Shown: one piece after another, positions 61,013-64,000 of the stretch
Layout of the letters: the number at the start of each line of letters is the position of its first letter
How positions within the stretch are numbered: position 1 is the first letter of the stretch
DNA from: Achromobacter sp. B7
GTDB lineage: Bacteria; Pseudomonadota; Gammaproteobacteria; Burkholderiales; Burkholderiaceae_B
Length of the DNA stretch: 64,000 nt
Reading direction: 5' to 3'
Assembly (NCBI RefSeq): GCF_003600685.1
Contig: NZ_CP032084.1
Coordinates: 5,394,001 to 5,458,000, forward strand
Made by a program: the position numbers and the translations under genes
Notes under the pieces: model-generated
The model's database searches: none
What the model saw: the letters and a program-made list of their open reading frames with translations, nothing else
Told to the model about the DNA's origin: nothing

Positions 61013-63583
61013 ATGTTGATCAGCGCACCCTTCCTGCGCGCGGTGCTGCAAGCCGACGATGCGGAATGCAGTGCCTATTGGAGCCTGGGTGAGAAGACAG
61101 GCAAAGGCGCCTTTCCCGTCAGCCACCAATTGGGCTGGCATGGCGGCGCGCATCTGGTGGCACCGGGGTCTCCACAGAAGCCCGAACCGGTGCGGGCAAT
61201 TGCAGATGGTGTCGTCGTGTATGCCAGGGCCAGCGACTCACCCAAGCGCGGGGTCGATGCCACCACGCCCGCCGACGACCCGTTGATGTACTACAAGGGC
61301 TGGACCAGTAACGGCGTCCTGGTGCTGAAGCACGACACCGAGATCGGCGAAGACGTCAGCGTCACGTTCTATTCCATCTACCAGCATCTGCACGCCCTGG
61401 AAAAGCACACGGGCACAAAACTCGCGTTGAACACGGGCGACAAGGTGTACCGCAAAGAGGCGATTGCCCGCGCGGGCTACCTCTACGGCGAACCCGACCG
61501 CATTCATTTCGAAATAGTGGCCGACAGGGCCAACGTCGAGCGATTGCTGGGCCGCAGCGCCGGCGGTCTGAAAGCCAAGGAGGGCCGCCGCGATTGCGTG
61601 TGGGGCGATATTCACTTTGTATTGCCAGCCAATACGCCGCTGTATGACATGAATCCGCGTGAGGTTCGAAGCACCTACCTGATACGCCACTTTCAAACCG
61701 GGCAGCCCGGCAGCGCGGAACGCCCCGCCGCCCTTGCCTCGCAGTTCGGCACCACCCCTGACCGGCTATGGCAGATGAATCGCAAGTCGCCGAGCGGTGC
61801 GGATCGGGAAGGCGATGAGAAGACGTGGTTGAACTGGGTGAACGGCGCGCATCAGAGCATGTTCGATCTACCCACGCCTAGCGCAACGGAAAGAACAATC
61901 TATGTGCCGGGGGTTTACGGCGCGCTCGTTGACCGCTTTCCTTCCGGTTCGAATCCCGATCACTGGGCAAACTGGCAGGTGCCGGTAGCCGCGCGGACCA
62001 CGACGGAGCTGATTATCAGCATCAGCGAACTGCGGGGCGCCTTTACGGTCACCGCGCGAACCCGGCAAGGCAAGATAATTGGCGTCCTGCAAGGCGCCGC
62101 CGAGAAAACCGAAAGTTCGTACGAGCTATACAACACGGCGGTCAAGCAGTATCCAGGCTGCCCCAGCGCGGGGTTTGAAATGCTGCGCTTTGGTCGTGTG
62201 CTGGGTCCTGATGCGCCGGCACAAAGCGATTTGTATCACGGCCGACTGCCCCACATCCGCAGAGTCCGGCTGTCTGACGACAGCATCTTCTTCGTTGACC
62301 TGAATGCACCCGACGTCCAGGTATACAGCGATGCAGATTTTCCGCATTGGCAAGGTTGGACGTTTATTGACGACGATCTGGACGGCAATAGCCGATGCGA
62401 CTCGGGCACGCTGCTGAACCTGATAGAACCGTTGAAACCCACTGCGCATCCAGCGCCGACGCTGAGGGGAGTCTTGGGAGACACGCTTCACAAAATGGCC
62501 ACTGGCGTACACGCCTTGATGCAATACCAAGACCGCCTGGCACGCGCCACCGCCAAGATCCGCACCGCGCAAGTATCCAAGGCATTGCGCCGCTGTGTGG
62601 TGAAGATCCCCACGGAATGGTCACGGGATGATTTTGACAAACGATGGGGTTGGCTGAAGGTGGACGATCCCGACCAACGCCCGGCGAATGTGCTGAGGAC
62701 GAGTGTATGCCTTAGTGATGAGGCCTATGGCCGGCTGAAGCGGCATCACGAGGCGTTGGCGTTCTGGGAAGACGCGCAGGCGCGAGGACTGGCACTGGAT
62801 AAGGTGCATTACCACTTTCATCCGTTGCAGTTTATTGAGGAGTTCAGGAAGTGTGGGTGGCTCTCCAAAGGTGACCTGCGGCGAATCTATCCAGACGCCT
62901 TGTACAACAAAAAAGAAACCCCCGATCCGGAGATGCTCAGGGAAAAATATCGTGCCTCTGTAAATAAGGCAATGCGAAAGTACTTCATCGTCACGCCAAC
63001 ACAGATGGCTCACTTCCTCGGCCAGGCAGCAGTAGAGTCCTATAGCTTCGCGCGAATGATGGAAGCGTCATCCACCCATTTCACAGCCAGCCTGCAACCA
63101 GAGCGAGGAGGCTACTACAACAACCCGCAAGACGAGCACTTCAACTATCTGGATAACAAGCTGGGAAACGTAGACAGCGGAGATGGACGAAAATATCGCG
63201 GCCGCGGAATAAAGCACCTGACCGGTAGAGAGAACTACGCCAAATACTGGGTTTACAGGGGATGGCTTGAAGGTTCGTCGTTCAATCGAGCGTGGTGGAC
63301 ATCTTCGCAAAAGAAGCGTCCAACAATTGAAAGGCCTCATGCCCTGAGTGAGGATGCATATAACTGCGCCGACGCAGGTGGCTGGTATTGGACGGCGGGG
63401 GCAGCGTCCAACCGATTCCTCACCATAAACTCGAAAATAGTCGAGCTTGACGTATCGGATAGCGCCATATTCGCAGTCTCGGCCGCGATAAACGGAATCG
63501 GCGCGTCGGGAGAGCCCAACGGTCTACCGGAACGCACCGCCCAGACCAGGAGGATATCGAAAATAATTTTGGACACCCCATGA
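61013..63583 (+). CDS. VgrG-linked effector: M23-like plus GH19-like peptidoglycan hydrolase
   Basis: The 856-residue protein combines two wall-degrading folds. Residues about 20-185 resemble M23/LytM endopeptidases: GWHGGAHLVAP, SIYQHLHAL, then RIHFEIV as metal ligands, with the usual Asp of HxxxD not evident. The middle (200-640) contains a LysM-like turn (ALASQFGTTPDRLWQMNR) and linker helices. The C-terminal domain (about 655-856) is GH19 lysozyme/chitinase-like: FLGQAAVESYSFARMME with the probable catalytic Glu, and YRGRGIKHLTGRENY. No signal peptide is present, as expected for T6SS delivery. The last 700 bases have visibly lower GC than the rest. Confidence 0.82.
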   Translation: MLISAPFLRAVLQADDAECSAYWSLGEKTGKGAFPVSHQLGWHGGAHLVAPGSPQKPEPVRAIADGVVVYARASDSPKRGVDATTPADDPLMYYKGWTSNGVLVLKHDTEIGEDVSVTFYSIYQHLHALEKHTGTKLALNTGDKVYRKEAIARAGYLYGEPDRIHFEIVADRANVERLLGRSAGGLKAKEGRRDCVWGDIHFVLPANTPLYDMNPREVRSTYLIRHFQTGQPGSAERPAALASQFGTTPDRLWQMNRKSPSGADREGDEKTWLNWVNGAHQSMFDLPTPSATERTIYVPGVYGALVDRFPSGSNPDHWANWQVPVAARTTTELIISISELRGAFTVTARTRQGKIIGVLQGAAEKTESSYELYNTAVKQYPGCPSAGFEMLRFGRVLGPDAPAQSDLYHGRLPHIRRVRLSDDSIFFVDLNAPDVQVYSDADFPHWQGWTFIDDDLDGNSRCDSGTLLNLIEPLKPTAHPAPTLRGVLGDTLHKMATGVHALMQYQDRLARATAKIRTAQVSKALRRCVVKIPTEWSRDDFDKRWGWLKVDDPDQRPANVLRTSVCLSDEAYGRLKRHHEALAFWEDAQARGLALDKVHYHFHPLQFIEEFRKCGWLSKGDLRRIYPDALYNKKETPDPEMLREKYRASVNKAMRKYFIVTPTQMAHFLGQAAVESYSFARMMEASSTHFTASLQPERGGYYNNPQDEHFNYLDNKLGNVDSGDGRKYRGRGIKHLTGRENYAKYWVYRGWLEGSSFNRAWWTSSQKKRPTIERPHALSEDAYNCADAGGWYWTAGAASNRFLTINSKIVELDVSDSAIFAVSAAINGIGASGEPNGLPERTAQTRRISKIILDTP

Positions 63584-64000
63584 ACACCATACGGTATGCC
63601 TTGGGCTCCATTGCAGCCTCGTTGTTATTCTCGGGCATGGCTGCGGCGGACTCTATATCCTTCCACGATGGATTAGAAGTCCTGGTACCCGCCCACAGCG
63701 CAGACACCCACTCCGTCAATGGTGGCACATGTATTGATGCGTCCAGACACTCGTTCGCGTTGAGAATCTGCCTGTACAGAAGATCTTTCGAGGACATGGC
63801 GGCTTCCAACATGTTCTTTGAATATCGATCTTTAAGCGATGATGAAAAAGAGCTAGCAGGCCCTTTACCCGAAGATTCGTACGTCGTCAGCGCGGGAAAC
63901 TGGCTACATCCAACGTCAAAAAAGGTCAGCACACACTTTCAGTACTACGAGGCAGTGGGCGTCTTATGTAATCTGGGAGCCAGCTTGCCAGAGCCTACCT
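63580..64000 (+). CDS. Exported candidate immunity protein for the peptidoglycan effector, partial
   Basis: The ATG overlaps the effector stop (ATGA) and the frame remains open to the window edge (140 codons). The N-terminus MNTIRYALGSIAASLLFSGM is a signal peptide, with likely cleavage after MAAA. Three cysteines follow (GGTCIDAS, LRICLYRR, VGVLCNLG). GC is low, near 47 percent in the 60 bases at 63421-63480 just upstream. A secreted protein coded directly after a wall-targeting effector is the classic position of an immunity protein acting in the periplasm. I recognise no family. Confidence 0.7.
   Translation, partial: MNTIRYALGSIAASLLFSGMAAADSISFHDGLEVLVPAHSADTHSVNGGTCIDASRHSFALRICLYRRSFEDMAASNMFFEYRSLSDDEKELAGPLPEDSYVVSAGNWLHPTSKKVSTHFQYYEAVGVLCNLGASLPEPT

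Noticed and set aside
63420..63932. Minus-strand open frame of 170 codons at the right edge
   Set aside because: It overlaps the effector end and the coupled exported protein on the plus strand, which has a better start, an ATGA overlap and a signal peptide.

Overview
The window looks like a chromosomal stretch of a high-GC betaproteobacterium of the family Alcaligenaceae, most likely Achromobacter or Bordetella-like. The reasons are the base composition, the six orphan Bug-type (TctC family) substrate-binding proteins, and the density of LysR, IclR and GntR regulators beside small catabolic operons. No rRNA, tRNA, CRISPR array or intact insertion sequence is visible. The genus assignment is inference; no marker gene is present.

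Layout. 1-2139: the end of a branched-chain amino acid type ABC transporter operon (livM partial, livG, livF). 2146-5740: a GntR/FCD regulator facing a cyanide-insensitive cytochrome bd operon (cioA with a frameshift, cioB, a 45-residue DUF2474 subunit). 5806-7855: a MocR-type regulator and an exported WG-repeat-like protein. 7977-12711: a tricarballylate/citrate operon (tcuR, tcuA, tcuB) that ends in a Bug receptor. 12714-16970: a glutathione transferase, a small membrane protein, an exported esterase, an exported TPR protein and a small lipoprotein. 17130-24807: an acyl-CoA catabolic operon (CoA-transferase, crotonase, CoA-transferase, fused double acyl-CoA dehydrogenase, Bug receptor, LysR).

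24952-34548 is a second catabolic island. An IclR regulator and six genes run on the minus strand (two Bug receptors, flavin reductase, glutathione transferase, carboxymuconolactone decarboxylase-like protein, amidohydrolase). A Bug receptor and a self-sufficient CYP116B-type P450 run divergently on the plus strand. A near-consensus promoter overlapped by a perfect palindrome sits between the two arms.

34847-40230 is a type VI secretion effector region: a DUF2235 hydrolase, a VasX-like effector with a DUF6708 partner, and behind them a relic of a second effector tip plus a truncated partner. 40760-48914 is an eight-gene operon combining a full Liv-type transporter with an alcohol dehydrogenase, an SDR and an aldehyde dehydrogenase. 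49181-52852 is a Gld-type ABC transporter operon with a DUF4340 protein. 52921-57681 holds an exported metallo-beta-lactamase-fold hydrolase, then a LysR regulator divergent from an amino-acid-synthesis family protein, an alpha/beta hydrolase and a Bug receptor, with a 20-bp palindrome in the divergent gap. 58885-64000 is a vgrG island: VgrG, an effector combining an M23-like and a GH19-like domain, and the start of an exported candidate immunity protein. No T6SS structural genes are present, so both effector loci would depend on a secretion machine encoded elsewhere.
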